This document shows positions 43,436-54,829 of a stretch of 64,000 bases of DNA, piece after piece. The notes under the pieces were generated by a model. The model was given only the letters and a program-made list of their open reading frames with translations, did no database searches and was not told the origin of the DNA. The position numbers were made by a program, and so were the translations under genes. The stretch comes from Globisporangium splendens (lineage: Eukaryota > Oomycota > Peronosporomycetes > Pythiales > Pythiaceae), in assembly GCA_006386115.1 (NCBI GenBank), contig VFIW01000023.1:310001-374000 (forward strand), read 5' to 3'. The number at the start of each line of letters is the position of its first letter. The first letter of the stretch is position 1.

Positions 43436-46400
43436 TTACAACTTGTGCAGCAAACTATTCAAGTACCCGCCTTCCTTCGCCAACTCGTAGAACGCACCCT
43501 CCGCATTTTCTGCGAGATTCTTAGGTGTATCGAACTCCACCACCTGCCCATCTCTCAGCACCATGATACGATCCGAGCCTAGGACGGTAGCCAAGCGATG
43601 CGCGATCGTCAAAACCGTTGTGTTCCTGAAGTCGCGCTCGATCAAAGTTTGCAGCTTCTTCTCCGTTGCGTGGTCAATCGACGCCGTCGCTTCATCCATC
43701 ACCACAATGCGAGTCTGCGTCAACAACGCGCGCGCCATGTACAGCATCTGGCGCTCTCCCACGCTGAAGTTGTCGCCATCCTCGCTCAGCTCGTACGACA
43801 ACTGGTTCTCCAACGCAGTGATCTGCGCCTTCATCTCGACCTTTTCGAACACCGACCAGATCTCCGCGTCCGTGAACTCATCGAATGGATCCATGTAGGC
43901 TCGGAGAGGACCTTTGAACAAGACAGGTGCTTGAGGGATGATTGACAACTTGGAACGAAGAGACCGCAGAGGCATGGTCGAGATGTCCTTGTCATCAATC
44001 AAGATGCGACCGGCGTCCAACTCGTTGAATCGGAAGAGTGCCATAGTGAGACTGGACTTGCCAGCTCCTGTTCGACCGACGATCCCGATCTTCTCGTTGC
44101 TCTTGATATCAAATGATACACCCTTGAGCACGGCTGGAGCGCCTTCCTTGTAGCTGAAGACGACGTCTTCGAACTTGATCGAGCCTTGCTCCGGCCACTT
44201 ACATGAAGGTTCAAGAACTAGTACCTTTTCCGTGCCCTCAGCAGGAATCTCGGCATACTCCAGGATGCGTTCAGGACTGACCATGAACATCTCGATCCAC
44301 GACCATACTTGAACCAATCTGGCGAAGCGGCCGTCAACGCTGAGCGCGTAGCTGAACGAGAGGCCAACAAGCCCAGGCGACATGTAGGAATGAAGGTACA
44401 TCAGTGACGACAAAACGAGGATCACGACGCCACAACCGAGGAGGTGCATCCGCAATTGAAACCATTGCCTTCCGACGGCGAGAACGTACCACACCTTACT
44501 GCTTAAATCGATGCGCTCAAAGTTCGTCGCGAGTGCTCGTTGGACGTACTCGGGACCAAACGCGCGGATCTGGGTAACACCTTCCTCTGTCTCCGCAACA
44601 TGGCTGAGCACTGGCGACCCGACCACTTTCCATAGGCGAGAGATCTCGCGCGACGGCGCCAGGTAAAAGTTGGCGACTTTGACGTAGATGCAGACAAAAG
44701 GAACAACCATGACTCCCAAATAACTCACAGTGTACATTGCTGTCGCGAGCTGGAAGACCGTGAAGAAAAAACCACCGAGCACTGAGCCAAACGTGAAAGG
44801 AAGATTGAAATCCACCATGGAGACATCGTCACTGTACCGATTCACAATGCGGCCGATCGGATTCGCGTCAAAGAATCGCAATGGCGCATGCAGCAATGCG
44901 TGCGTCATCATCTCGAAAAGCTGGCGCGCAGCTCGAAGACCCACGAACGCGATCGTGAGCGTACGAACGAGCACCATCACCACACTTCCTGCACCCAGCA
45001 AACTGTAAATCGTCATGTTGTATTGCGTCTCGACCTCGTTGTACGCCCCGAGCTGTGTCCCCGTCCAGTGGCTCAGCCACAAATCGCTGCCGACCTGGAA
45101 GCTCTGCCACAAAACCTGCACGACGATGAGAAAGAGACATACGTTCAAGCCACCGGCGGCTTGGAAGTACTGCAAGAAAACGCTTTTCGCGACCCGACCT
45201 TTTTCGCGCTCTTCGTCGTCTACCAATTTACCAGCCTGCGCCATCTTCGCTGTAGGTTGCTCAGGTTCTTTCTGCTCTCGGGCTTGTTTTACTTCCTGCT
45301 GTGACAGCTTTGGTGCGAAAAAGTGACGTGGCATCACGGTATCCTTCCTGTCCCCACTAAGCTCGCCATCTTCGAGTAGAATTCTGTAGTTGGCAGCCTC
45401 CGACGCGATGATATCGGGGCTGTGGGTCACCAAGATGATCGTCTTGTGCTCCAACAGACCGCAAATGCACTTGCCAAAGATCTCACTTTGCACCACGGCG
45501 TCCACTGCTGCCAATGGCGAGTCGAGGATAAACACATCTGCATCCGAGTAACACGCTCGCGCGAGGCATACGCGCGCTCTCTGACCTCCCGAGAGATTCA
45601 CGCCTTTTTGGCCGATCTCCGTCGCGTCGCCTCCAGGAAATTGCGCGATATCAGGCTCTAGTCCACACGCATCCAGCACCTTCTGGTACCTCTGGTGGTC
45701 GTAGCTGTTGCCAAACAGGATATTGTCTCGAATCGTCGCATTCTGGATCCACGCTTGCTGCGAGTAGTACGCGACACGACCACGCACAAACACGCTTCCC
45801 GAAGTCTTTTCCATTTCACCAAGAAGCGCCGAGCAAAGCGACGACTTCCCAGCGCCAACCATTCCATGCACGACCACCAGATCACCCTTCTTGACCTGCA
45901 AATTCACGTTTTTCAAAATTGGAGTCTCAGTTGTCCAGCCAAACGATCCATTTCCCACGGCGACGACGACATCTCGCGGCTGCTGCGGATCATCGCGGGT
46001 CACGTTTGCCGAGTCGAACTCGTCCAGCTCCAAGAACTCGCCCATGCGCTTGAGCGAGACCTGCGCCTGGATGCACGTCTGGACGACGATTGGCAGATCA
46101 CGCAGCGGGTCACGAATCGCATTGAAGAGTGCGATCGCAGTGAACACCTTGGCTGCCGTCAGCGTCTGGTCCATCACGAGCGAGTATATGCCAAAGGAGA
46201 TTGTCGAGACGAAAATCGGCGACGTCCAGAGCAGGAAGATCGATGTCGAGTTCCAAAAAAGGTACTTTGCGACAGCCTGGAGCTCTAATGTGCGCAGCGC
46301 ATCGATTTTCTTCGCAAACTGCGGTTCCCACGCATTGAATTTCACAATCTGGATCGCGCCAAACACCTCCTTGACTGTCTTCATGCGTTCGTCCTTGCGC

Positions 46401-47233
46401 GCCATGATATCCTTGAACGCTCTGCCCGTGAGCGTCGCGATTAGAAAGCTCGCGAGTGTCGTCACCCCGATCACTCCAACGCCAGCGAATGCCACGAGTC
46501 CGATCACATCGTACAGCAGGTACATGGCGACCACGACCTGCAGTGGCATAACCCAGAGACTGTTGATCTGAGTCGCAGCCGACAGGACATTGGCCACGTC
46601 GGACGTGTACAAGTTGGAGATATCGACGACATCCTTTGGCTTCTTGCTCTGCGTGAGGCTGCGTCGGATGGATTTCTGAAACAGCAGCGACTTGAGCGCC
46701 TGCGTCAAGCGGAGCGCAAAGATCTCCAGGTAGAAACCCGTTTGCGCCGCTACGATCGCGTTCGCGACACGAGCAACAAAGAACATTCCGAGCCAGAGCG
46801 TCACATCATCACCGTCGATCTCAGGCGCCGCGAACGCATCGACGACGTGGTGCAGCACTTGTGGCGCAAACACGGCGCATGCAGCCGAGAAGAGAGCGCC
46901 GAAGCCGCACCACACGAAGGGGAGGCCGTTCGTGGCGACCATGGCCATCGCAATCGAGCCGTTGTGCCTGTCAAACTGGGTCTTGAACTTTGCGTATGCC
47001 GTGGCCGTGACGTTCTCTTCCTCGAGCTCGTACAGGTCCGAGAGGTTGAGCTGCCGCTCGTTGCCGATCTGGAACAGCGGGCTCACGAACGAGAACAGCA
47101 TGCGCGACACAAACGACGCGTCGTTGACCGGATGAGGGCGGCGCGGATGTTCCTTGCACGCAGAGGTATCCGCAAGGGACGCGTAGCCAGTATTGCCGCG
47201 TGTATGGGCCAGCAGACGACGCGAGCGGCTCAT
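43436..47233 (-). CDS. ABCC (MRP-type) transporter
   Basis: Full-size exporter of subfamily C, 1265 aa in one open frame with no intron. Order TMD1-NBD1-TMD2-NBD2; there is no TMD0, so it is the short MRP form. The N terminus carries the ABCC-type PVNDASFVSRMLFSFVSPLF. NBD1 has Walker A GMVGAGKSS (K about residue 463), signature LSGGQRARVCLARA and Walker B VFILDSPLAAVDA, in which the catalytic Glu is replaced, as is usual in MRP NBD1. NBD2 has GRTGAGKSS (K about residue 1059), FSVGERQMLYMARALL as signature and IVVMDEATASID, so the competent site is the second. Family members export organic anions and glutathione conjugates to the vacuole or outside. It sits between two direct copies of an ATPase pseudogene. 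Confidence 0.95.
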   Translation of the reverse strand: MSRSRRLLAHTRGNTGYASLADTSACKEHPRRPHPVNDASFVSRMLFSFVSPLFQIGNERQLNLSDLYELEEENVTATAYAKFKTQFDRHNGSIAMAMVATNGLPFVWCGFGALFSAACAVFAPQVLHHVVDAFAAPEIDGDDVTLWLGMFFVARVANAIVAAQTGFYLEIFALRLTQALKSLLFQKSIRRSLTQSKKPKDVVDISNLYTSDVANVLSAATQINSLWVMPLQVVVAMYLLYDVIGLVAFAGVGVIGVTTLASFLIATLTGRAFKDIMARKDERMKTVKEVFGAIQIVKFNAWEPQFAKKIDALRTLELQAVAKYLFWNSTSIFLLWTSPIFVSTISFGIYSLVMDQTLTAAKVFTAIALFNAIRDPLRDLPIVVQTCIQAQVSLKRMGEFLELDEFDSANVTRDDPQQPRDVVVAVGNGSFGWTTETPILKNVNLQVKKGDLVVVHGMVGAGKSSLCSALLGEMEKTSGSVFVRGRVAYYSQQAWIQNATIRDNILFGNSYDHQRYQKVLDACGLEPDIAQFPGGDATEIGQKGVNLSGGQRARVCLARACYSDADVFILDSPLAAVDAVVQSEIFGKCICGLLEHKTIILVTHSPDIIASEAANYRILLEDGELSGDRKDTVMPRHFFAPKLSQQEVKQAREQKEPEQPTAKMAQAGKLVDDEEREKGRVAKSVFLQYFQAAGGLNVCLFLIVVQVLWQSFQVGSDLWLSHWTGTQLGAYNEVETQYNMTIYSLLGAGSVVMVLVRTLTIAFVGLRAARQLFEMMTHALLHAPLRFFDANPIGRIVNRYSDDVSMVDFNLPFTFGSVLGGFFFTVFQLATAMYTVSYLGVMVVPFVCIYVKVANFYLAPSREISRLWKVVGSPVLSHVAETEEGVTQIRAFGPEYVQRALATNFERIDLSSKVWYVLAVGRQWFQLRMHLLGCGVVILVLSSLMYLHSYMSPGLVGLSFSYALSVDGRFARLVQVWSWIEMFMVSPERILEYAEIPAEGTEKVLVLEPSCKWPEQGSIKFEDVVFSYKEGAPAVLKGVSFDIKSNEKIGIVGRTGAGKSSLTMALFRFNELDAGRILIDDKDISTMPLRSLRSKLSIIPQAPVLFKGPLRAYMDPFDEFTDAEIWSVFEKVEMKAQITALENQLSYELSEDGDNFSVGERQMLYMARALLTQTRIVVMDEATASIDHATEKKLQTLIERDFRNTTVLTIAHRLATVLGSDRIMVLRDGQVVEFDTPKNLAENAEGAFYELAKEGGYLNSLLHKL

Positions 47234-48370
47234 GATCGCGTTGGACGCGTCTTCTCAACTGCGCATGCAGGAAGAGCACGTGAGCCGCAGCTACTGCCGC
47301 TGCAGTGTCCGTCGTCCTTGGTGCAGAAGTTTTTTGATCCTCCTCAATGAGGAGACTTGTCAAATCAGACGACCGCAGCCAATCGGGTGCGACGATTGCG
47401 CTCCATTGTCCACTCATGGATGCTTAACGATACTTTGAAGTGATGAGTGAGCTCATATGCGTGAGGGGCAAAATTTCAAAGAGTGGAGTCGTTGGCATCT
47501 CCATGCTCCGCATACTGGATATCGTTTTGGATGAGCGGCACGTTGTTTTGGGGGTGCAGTGGTGTAAGAAAAAGGTGGAATACCTGTTTCAACACTGTGT
47601 TTTTTCTTTTACGTGGTTTTTCATTCCCTCCATTTTCATATATTTGAGAGGTCTTTTGGTTGAGCAGGGTCTGCAAACAGCGAAAAGGCAACTCGTAAAT
47701 GCATTAAACCGTTTCATATGTGTGTTTACACCGAGTTTTCAAACTGAAAGACCGATTTAAACAGTTTACACTTTGTTAAAACATAAATACAGGTGTAAAA
47801 CGAAGCAACAAATAGCAAATGTTCTTCACCACAACATTGTTTCGAGAATTTCAATTCGTTTTTCGTGTTCACGCACAAAAATGAATATTTTCAGTGATTG
47901 TACTATCAGGAGAAGTCAATTATCTCCAAAGCACACCCCATTTTCCCAACCCTCTCTCACCCATTTTTCTGTTTTGCTTATCTCGTTTTCACGATCAGTT
48001 TCAGTCACCTCTCGAGGTGGCTAATTCTAACCATAAGCACTGATTCTATTCTACAAATACGGCATTTGACAGTAAAGATTGGAATTATCTGAGCTACAGC
48101 AAGCATGGAAGACTCAACTTTAGGCAGGATTCGTGCTCATTTTATTGGCGCTTTACGGTTCATTACCTGTTATTCGATCCAGCAAAAGTGTCAGGGATTG
48201 AGGTACCCAGTTCCATAAAGAAAACTGTGAAACATTACTGAGGACTATATTGAACACCTTCATTAATATGACGCTTGATAGTGTTGCCTTTGAAACGTAG
48301 TATTTTGGCTTAATTGGAAGAATATATCATGAATATCGAAGCTAATGGGGAACCGCTCTAATACTTAAAT
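47234..48370. other. AT-rich intergenic region upstream of ABCC
   Basis: About 1.1 kb. The first 200 bases presumably hold the ABCC promoter. From about 47440 to 48370 base composition is clearly more AT-rich than the neighbours, with only short ORFs. No repeat or gene recognised. Confidence 0.5.
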
Positions 48371-51300
48371 GACGCCGGATTGGGTGAAACCCTTCCACCA
48401 ACACAACATGCGATTGGCTATTAAATGAAGCGACCTCATTGCACATTGCAACGAAAAAGTGGAACCCAAGACAGAGGAGGGAAACACGGCGATGAAGCTC
48501 GCTCGTGCGGCGCATCTCGCTCGCGTCCGTCAACCTCCGAAGCGATTACGAGCGCATTGAAGCATACCAGACACCCATGCCGACGACAGGACGCTGTCTC
48601 TGTGTTTGTGGCGCTCCCAGCAGCCTCAAGGACAGCAGCACGCGTCCGCGACAAGTGCACGCGTTCCCACTTCTTCCACGCGACTTGAGCTGCGTCGTCG
48701 CCGAGGACATGACAGCCCCGCAATGCAGTCGACGCCACAATAGCGTGATGTAAGGGGAAGACGCAGCGGAAGAAGAACGTGAGACGACGTCGTCGTTGGA
48801 GCGCTTGGACGGGATCGACGCGCTCGCAAAGGCTCTGCGCGTGCGTCTGGACGTCGGTTTGCCTTCGTTTCGAGACTCAGACGGAGATGCACAAGCGGAC
48901 CGAGAGCACCGACGCGACTGGTATGGTGCGAATGCTGCAGCCGACATGAAGAAGAAGCCACTAATCGTAATGTCGATTCTGCGGCGGGGATTGGCGATCG
49001 TGTGGATAGAGCGCACGAATGCCTGGACGCTCTGGGTCGCGCAGTCTCTGTCGTGGTGTCAGCGCCATATCTGGAAAAGACGACGGAGACGACTTTGCTA
49101 AAATCGGCACCAGCAATGCCATGCTGCTGGCTGGCAGCAAATTGGTGGCAGGAGCGGCCAAGATGCTCGTGCTATGTGTGGGCGAGCACTCGCAGTATGA
49201 CCAGATGCTGGTGCTCGCGCGTCGCGACGACGCCTCTGCCACGGAAGAGTTGTTAGATCATCTCTCGCAGGACGGTTTGGCTTTTATCAGGGACCTCGAA
49301 GAGAGAGAAGACAGTGGTAGTGATGGCGATAGTACCACGCACTTCGAGTCTGAGACGTCCGTCATTTTCGATCTGCAAGATGGTCACGGTGCCAAGCAGG
49401 ACAGCCATCAAAACATCAAAAGTCGCTGCCTAGTCTCCACTTGAAGCACTTGGGCTTTTGTGTACAAGACGATGAGGATCATCATAGAATGGCGTGCGCA
49501 GTAGTCTCAACACCCAAGTCTCAACAACAGCAGAAAGGTCCAGTCGACCCTTTTCGTGGCCAAAGCGAGGCTAAAACTCTCAAGAGGGACGCTGCTATCT
49601 GGAACGACAAGGAGTGTGACGACAAGTCGCCACTAACCTTTCAGCTGGATCGCTTGGAGACCCGTATAGAGAAAGCTGGGATCATCATCGCAGCGATCAT
49701 GTTCTTTCTTGTGTACACGCGGTTCCTGAGGACGATCCAGCAATAGGATTTACGAACCGAGACCAGCGTATTGAGCACCTTCGTATCCGCGGCGACCTTG
49801 CTGACAATCTTGATCCCCGAGGGGCTACCGCTGGCTGTCGCGATTGCATTGACCCACTCAGGCAAGCAAATGATGCGCGAGAGCAACCTCTTGGTGCGCC
49901 ATCTGGATGCCTGCGCGACGGTAGGAAACGTGACTACGATCTGTTGCGACAAGACGGGCACACTCACGACCAATTCGATGCAGGTGGCGCGCGTCTGGGT
50001 CTGTGGTGGCGATCGAGCCTCGATCCAGAACGAAGACCATGGCACCGCAAAACATTGCTTTCTCTCTGCAGGAAGTATGTGCGACGGCGTGTCTCCTCTC
50101 GTAAAGACCATCTTCTGCGAAGGGATCGCGATCAATTCGACAGCGGAGCTCCTGAACTTGGATCATCGCCATCGTCTCCCTCCACATTGAGTTCCGGCAA
50201 CAAAACCGAGTGTGCGTTGCTCGCATTTGTGCGCGACTGCGGCGTCGACTACCGCGCAATCCAAAGCGCAGCGACCGTCGGTCGGATGCTCACGTTCAGC
50301 AGCGAGAAGAAGCGCGTGTCGGTGGTCGTGCAATCACCAGAAGGCAAGAACAAGTGCCGGATTTACACAAAAGGTGCAGCAGAGACCGTGCTCTCGCTCT
50401 GTTCTCGGGTTTAGCATGCGGACGGCAGCGTCAGTGACCTGTCTGGTTCTCATTCGAGTTGTACGAGTGCCGCCACTACAACCATCGACCAATTTACCTC
50501 GCAAGGATACCGCGCGATTTGTCTGGCGTTCCGAGATGTCGAGGGACTCTCCATGGAGGCGGTCAGCCAGTGGTCCGACGAGCAACTCGAGTACGATCTC
50601 ACGTGTCTCTTGATCGTCGCGATCGAGGACCCTGTGCGTTCAGAGGTCCCTGGTGCCGTAGACGCACTCAAACGTGCAGGCATCGTTGTGCGTCTGGTGA
50701 CAGGCGACAACATACTGACCGCGTGCTCGATCGCTCGTCAGTGTGGCATTCTTCCGAGTCATTCCGACGACATTGATGAAGTCCAAGATGCCGTGCTGAA
50801 CGGGCCAATCTCCCGTGCTCGCGTGTTGGACTCACACGGCAACCTCGTGCGGTCGGAATTTGACAAGATTTGACCCCAGTTGCGCGCTCTTGCACGGTCG
50901 TCGCCGCAAGACAAGTGCCATCTCGTGCAAGGTCTCAAGCAAACACAACTGGTCGAACAACTCGTTGCTGTGGCAGGCGATGATCCGAATGACGCGCCAG
51001 CACTCAAGAAAGCACACATTGGCTTCACCATGGGGGTCAGCGGCACGTCCGTTGCGAAGGAGACGTCCGATATCATCCTTATGGACGACAACTTCCACTC
51101 GATTGTGAACGCGATCAAGTGGGGGCGCAACGTGTACGCCTCGATCGCCAGGTTTCTGCAGCTCCAGCTCACGGTAGTTGTCTTGTTGTGTGCAGTTACG
51201 TGCATGAATGTCGTATTTGTCGATCAGCCTTCGCTCTCCACTTTGCAGGTCCTGTAGGTGAACTGGATCATGGTCTGCTTTGCGGCTGCTGCTCTCAAGA

Positions 51301-51912
51301 AAGAAGCTCCACCACTGTCCCTCATGGAACGCAAACCATACCCGAAAAGCCAGTCCTTGGTGTCCCGAACGATGACAAAACACATCGCAGGCCAGGCGCT
51401 GTTCCAGTTCACGTTGTTGGCATTGCTGAGTTTCTATGGTGATGTGTGGTTTGGCTTCGCACCGAAGCGAACCATAGTGGACCACTCGCCGGATCCATTC
51501 TCGAGAATGCTTTTTGAGGATGAGGAAATCCTGCGACATCACACGACGATCGTGTTCAACGCGTTTGCGTGGATGCAGCTCTTCAACCTGCTGAACTGTC
51601 GAAGGATCCACGACGAACGCAATGCGCTGCTGAATCGAAAAATGTGGAGCGACAACAAGGTTTTTGTCTGCGTGTGGCTTGTCCTAGTCGTTATCCAGGT
51701 GCTGTTCGTGGAGTTCGGCGGCGAGCTCTTCTACTGTGCGTCACTCAGCTGGACGGAGTGGCTTGTGTGTATTGGTCTGGGTGCACTGACACTGCCATTT
51801 GGATTTATGCTGCGTCGGGACTTCGGTTGGCTTGTCCTTAAAGGTGCTATATAGTTGGAGCCCCAAGTTTACAACCGTGGATGTGGCACTTGCTGCCCTG
51901 CTCCACGTTACC
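48371..51912 (+). pseudogene. Plasma-membrane Ca2+-ATPase pseudogene, copy 2
   Basis: Direct copy of 39550-43091 at a constant offset of 8821 bases. I found about six single-base differences over 3.5 kb, for example A to G near 48579, A to G near 49317 and T to C near 50812. All the inactivating stops of copy 1 are present at the corresponding places (50412, 50871 and 51255 region), as are the altered GDDPNDAP hinge and the loss of the first membrane helices. The copying therefore happened after the gene was already dead. Identity begins at GACGCCGGATTGGG and fades within a cluster of mismatches around 51896-51912. Confidence 0.9.
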
Positions 51913-53214
51913 GTGCTGCACCAAATTCGACACTCGCAAGATTTGATCTTTGCTCTCAAGAACTGATATTCGGTGAAATGAGAAGATGCAATGCCAAGAG
52001 ACTCACATGGAAAGCTGGCATCTCCATCGAAAACGTACGAGAAAACTCGGCGAATCTCAGCCACAGGATCTGGTCCGTGAAGTTGAATAGCACTCGCTGC
52101 ACTCTCGCGATTTTCGAGAGTCGTCACGTTCTTCAACGTCACCCCTCGAACTATTTAGAAGAAATCACTTGGGCTGGTCGATGGTGGCGGTGGCCGGCGC
52201 CACAAATTGCGTCAAGCATCAAGGTTTTAGTCGAACAAGATGGCAGGATAGTCATCGGAGACCTCGACATCGACAAGAATGCGTCAACCTAACCATCCAC
52301 ACACCAGAGAGGTTTGTCAACTTTCGAGCTGTCAGCATGGATACGTGAGGTTATCAGCTTATCAGACATACCTCTAGCAGACACTCCAAGTACGAAAAGA
52401 CCCGCTTGCCTCGCATTATTCTGTTGTCTTGTTGGTCTTGCGCCTCAGAAGTTGTGTGTGAGAGGGAGAAGGCAGTTCATTTCTAATTTCACGCACCTGT
52501 TCATTTCATTCAAGCGCGCCTTGATTGGCTTAAATAATTGGGAAGCACACCTAGCACCAAAATCAGCTCGAATTTGGTGTTGGCATGCCATCAAACACTG
52601 ATATTTTCTTTGTTATCGGTGTTCTAGGTTTCGACAAGAAACTCACAAAGAGTTTGACTTGCGGCAGCGCGGGATATCGGGTCATAAGCAGTGGACTTCG
52701 GCGCACAATGACGTCATTTTGTCGCGTGCCTTGAAAATCACACTCTTTCACAAGCATGTTTCTTCCCGCCGCAGAGGACCAAAAAAGTCACTGCAATCGA
52801 GGGGGTTCAACAACTTTTCCCGCCTCTCAACTCTCATCGCAGATTTCCAAGCTAGGATAATTCACCAACAGAAAACGCCAGCACATGATATGGCAAACTC
52901 GTAGATTTTTCTGACTCAGCTCAAAGTCGCAGTGTTGTTCCTGAACAGGCTCGAACACTCCCAACAAGCAGGAATCGAAATGCCTCCAAGGGCAGAAATC
53001 GGTGCAACGCAGTTAAGGCTATTTTGGAATCGCTCCCGTTTGCCATGAAACCCATCCAGCAAAGATCGTCGAACTCGAGAGGTTTCAGCTTCTTTTCATG
53101 GAACAGCGGCGCGGAGCTCGCACCAAGTTGTTCTCACTCGCCTACCTTCCTTCCTCCACCTCGAACATTCAACCATTCCACCAATACCACAGACAGCAAT
53201 CGACAGCTTTAACT
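51913..53214. other. Intergenic region
   Basis: About 1.3 kb between the second ATPase pseudogene and the membrane-protein gene at 53215. Short ORFs only; one plus-strand stretch near 52200-52290 (KVLVEQDGRIVIGDLDIDK) looks protein-like but has no continuation. The last part is presumably promoter. Confidence 0.45.
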
Positions 53215-54483
53215 ATGGCAACGCTGACGACCGCACTGCATGGTCGGAAGCTCGGAGGTCCCTGGGACGACGTCGCGTGCGTGAGCGACGCCGACTTCGT
53301 CAAGTTTTGCAACTGCCGAGTGCCCAAGACCACAGAAAACCGCGCCATCGCTCAGAGTTCAGGTCGCAGCGCAGGCAATCACACGGTGCCTGCGCACTAC
53401 AATGCCGAAGATTACTTTGCGATGTTCGTCACAGGTCTGCTGATCGCGCCACTAGGGATCGCGCTGGACCCTGTGCTCTGGTTGCTCACGTTGCCGTGCT
53501 TTGTCGCGATGAAGCTCTACCTCGCGTGCTTCCCGAAACCGCTCAAGATGGTTCCGCGTCGCTGTGGCTTTTACGCTTTCTCGGTGATGCTTTGGTTGTT
53601 CGCGCTGCCTGCGCTGCTAATTGTGACCGTGTACTGGGTCTACCTCGCGCTCGTGATCGTCATGGCTTCGTTGCTCTTTTCGATTGTCACATACCGCATC
53701 GCTCGGGTTGTCTCCAACTGGAGAGTGCTCCGCGAGATGCGGCAATGGCCTGGGTGGACGTGGAACGACATCGTCATGAGCTTGATGGGAGCGATGTACC
53801 GCCAGAGACTCGGCGAGTTCCTGTTCTACTTCCCTGCCGTCGTCGTCGTCGTGCCCGTGATCAAGTACTTGTTCAGCTGCAACCCGCTGATCCACCAGCT
53901 CTCGAGCAAGTACATCAACCAGTGGACCGTGCCGCTCGGAGTGAATGATGAGAGTGCGCTCGCGAGCGCCGTGCAGGCGATTTCATGGACTGCTCACGTG
54001 GAAAAGGACCGTAAGGACATCGACGACGACCGCTTCGCAGCGCACTACCCGCTGCCGCCTGCGGGTCGCAAACCACCGAGCGCCATCGGGGTTCAGTTTA
54101 CGGATTCCATCGTCAACTTGACCAAGACGACGCACAACGTCGAGGGCACGATCATGCGCTCGCAATCGGGGAAGCGCGACATCTTTGTCGTCGAGCTGTT
54201 CTTCTGGAACCCGTGCCACATGGTCACGGGGTACGTCGAAGTGAACGTCCAAGTCGGCGGTGCCATTGAACACCCAAGTACGCTGTTGTTCTTTGCTGGC
54301 TGGTGGACTCCGAGTGAATGGATACTAACGATGTTGTGTACAAACCATGTAGTGTGGTGCATCATGGGCGAGAACTACTGGGGAAACCGCTTCTACAAGA
54401 ACGTGGACTATCTGTTCTGGAACTACGCGCCAGAAGCAAGCGAGTACTTTCAAGCACATGGTGATGCCGGCATTGCAAAGTAA
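53215..54483 (+). CDS. Unrecognised multi-pass membrane protein
   Basis: A single open frame of 422 aa from MATLTTALHG. The frame is open 39 codons further upstream, but this ATG is preceded by a leader-like Ser/Gln/His-rich stretch. Hydrophobic segments: about 78-105 (FVTGLLIAPLGIALDPVLWL and on), 122-165 (FYAFSVMLWLFALPALLIVT, then VYLALVIVMASLLFSIV) and 207-225 (FLFYFPAVVVVVPVIKYLF). A soluble domain follows with many aromatic residues (VELFFWNPCHMVTGYVEVNV) and a final hydrophobic stretch, LFFAGWWTPSEWILTMLC. The composition and codon use match real genes nearby. I do not recognise the family; it may be restricted to oomycetes or stramenopiles. Confidence 0.8.
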   Translation: MATLTTALHGRKLGGPWDDVACVSDADFVKFCNCRVPKTTENRAIAQSSGRSAGNHTVPAHYNAEDYFAMFVTGLLIAPLGIALDPVLWLLTLPCFVAMKLYLACFPKPLKMVPRRCGFYAFSVMLWLFALPALLIVTVYWVYLALVIVMASLLFSIVTYRIARVVSNWRVLREMRQWPGWTWNDIVMSLMGAMYRQRLGEFLFYFPAVVVVVPVIKYLFSCNPLIHQLSSKYINQWTVPLGVNDESALASAVQAISWTAHVEKDRKDIDDDRFAAHYPLPPAGRKPPSAIGVQFTDSIVNLTKTTHNVEGTIMRSQSGKRDIFVVELFFWNPCHMVTGYVEVNVQVGGAIEHPSTLLFFAGWWTPSEWILTMLCTNHVVWCIMGENYWGNRFYKNVDYLFWNYAPEASEYFQAHGDAGIAK

Positions 54484-54829
54484 ACCAGGGCTAAGGCTCG
54501 ACTCGAGAGAGAAAAAGTTGACAGGAGGAGCAAAGTAGGAGAACCAACATGATTCATGCTGCCTACAATAATAAAACCACGAATGTCACTCAGCTCTCAA
54601 CATCAAAACACGAAACACACAGCGTTTGTTTTTCCTGGACTTTGCTGGGTTGTGTTTTCCTTCCTCTGCATAGGATGGCGAATTGCGATCCGTTTGGCAT
54701 AAAAAGCTTCTCGATACTTTTAGGCAACAGAAATGACACCTCACTCGACCAAAGCCTCTCATAAGCGACAACAGCATACAACGCCACCACCAAGCTTCCA
54801 CGAGCGCGCTGCTTCTCACTCTCTCCATC
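54484..54829. other. Short intergenic region
   Basis: About 350 bases between the membrane-protein stop and the EF-hand gene start, same strand. Likely 3' UTR followed by a promoter. Nothing else recognised. Confidence 0.5.
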
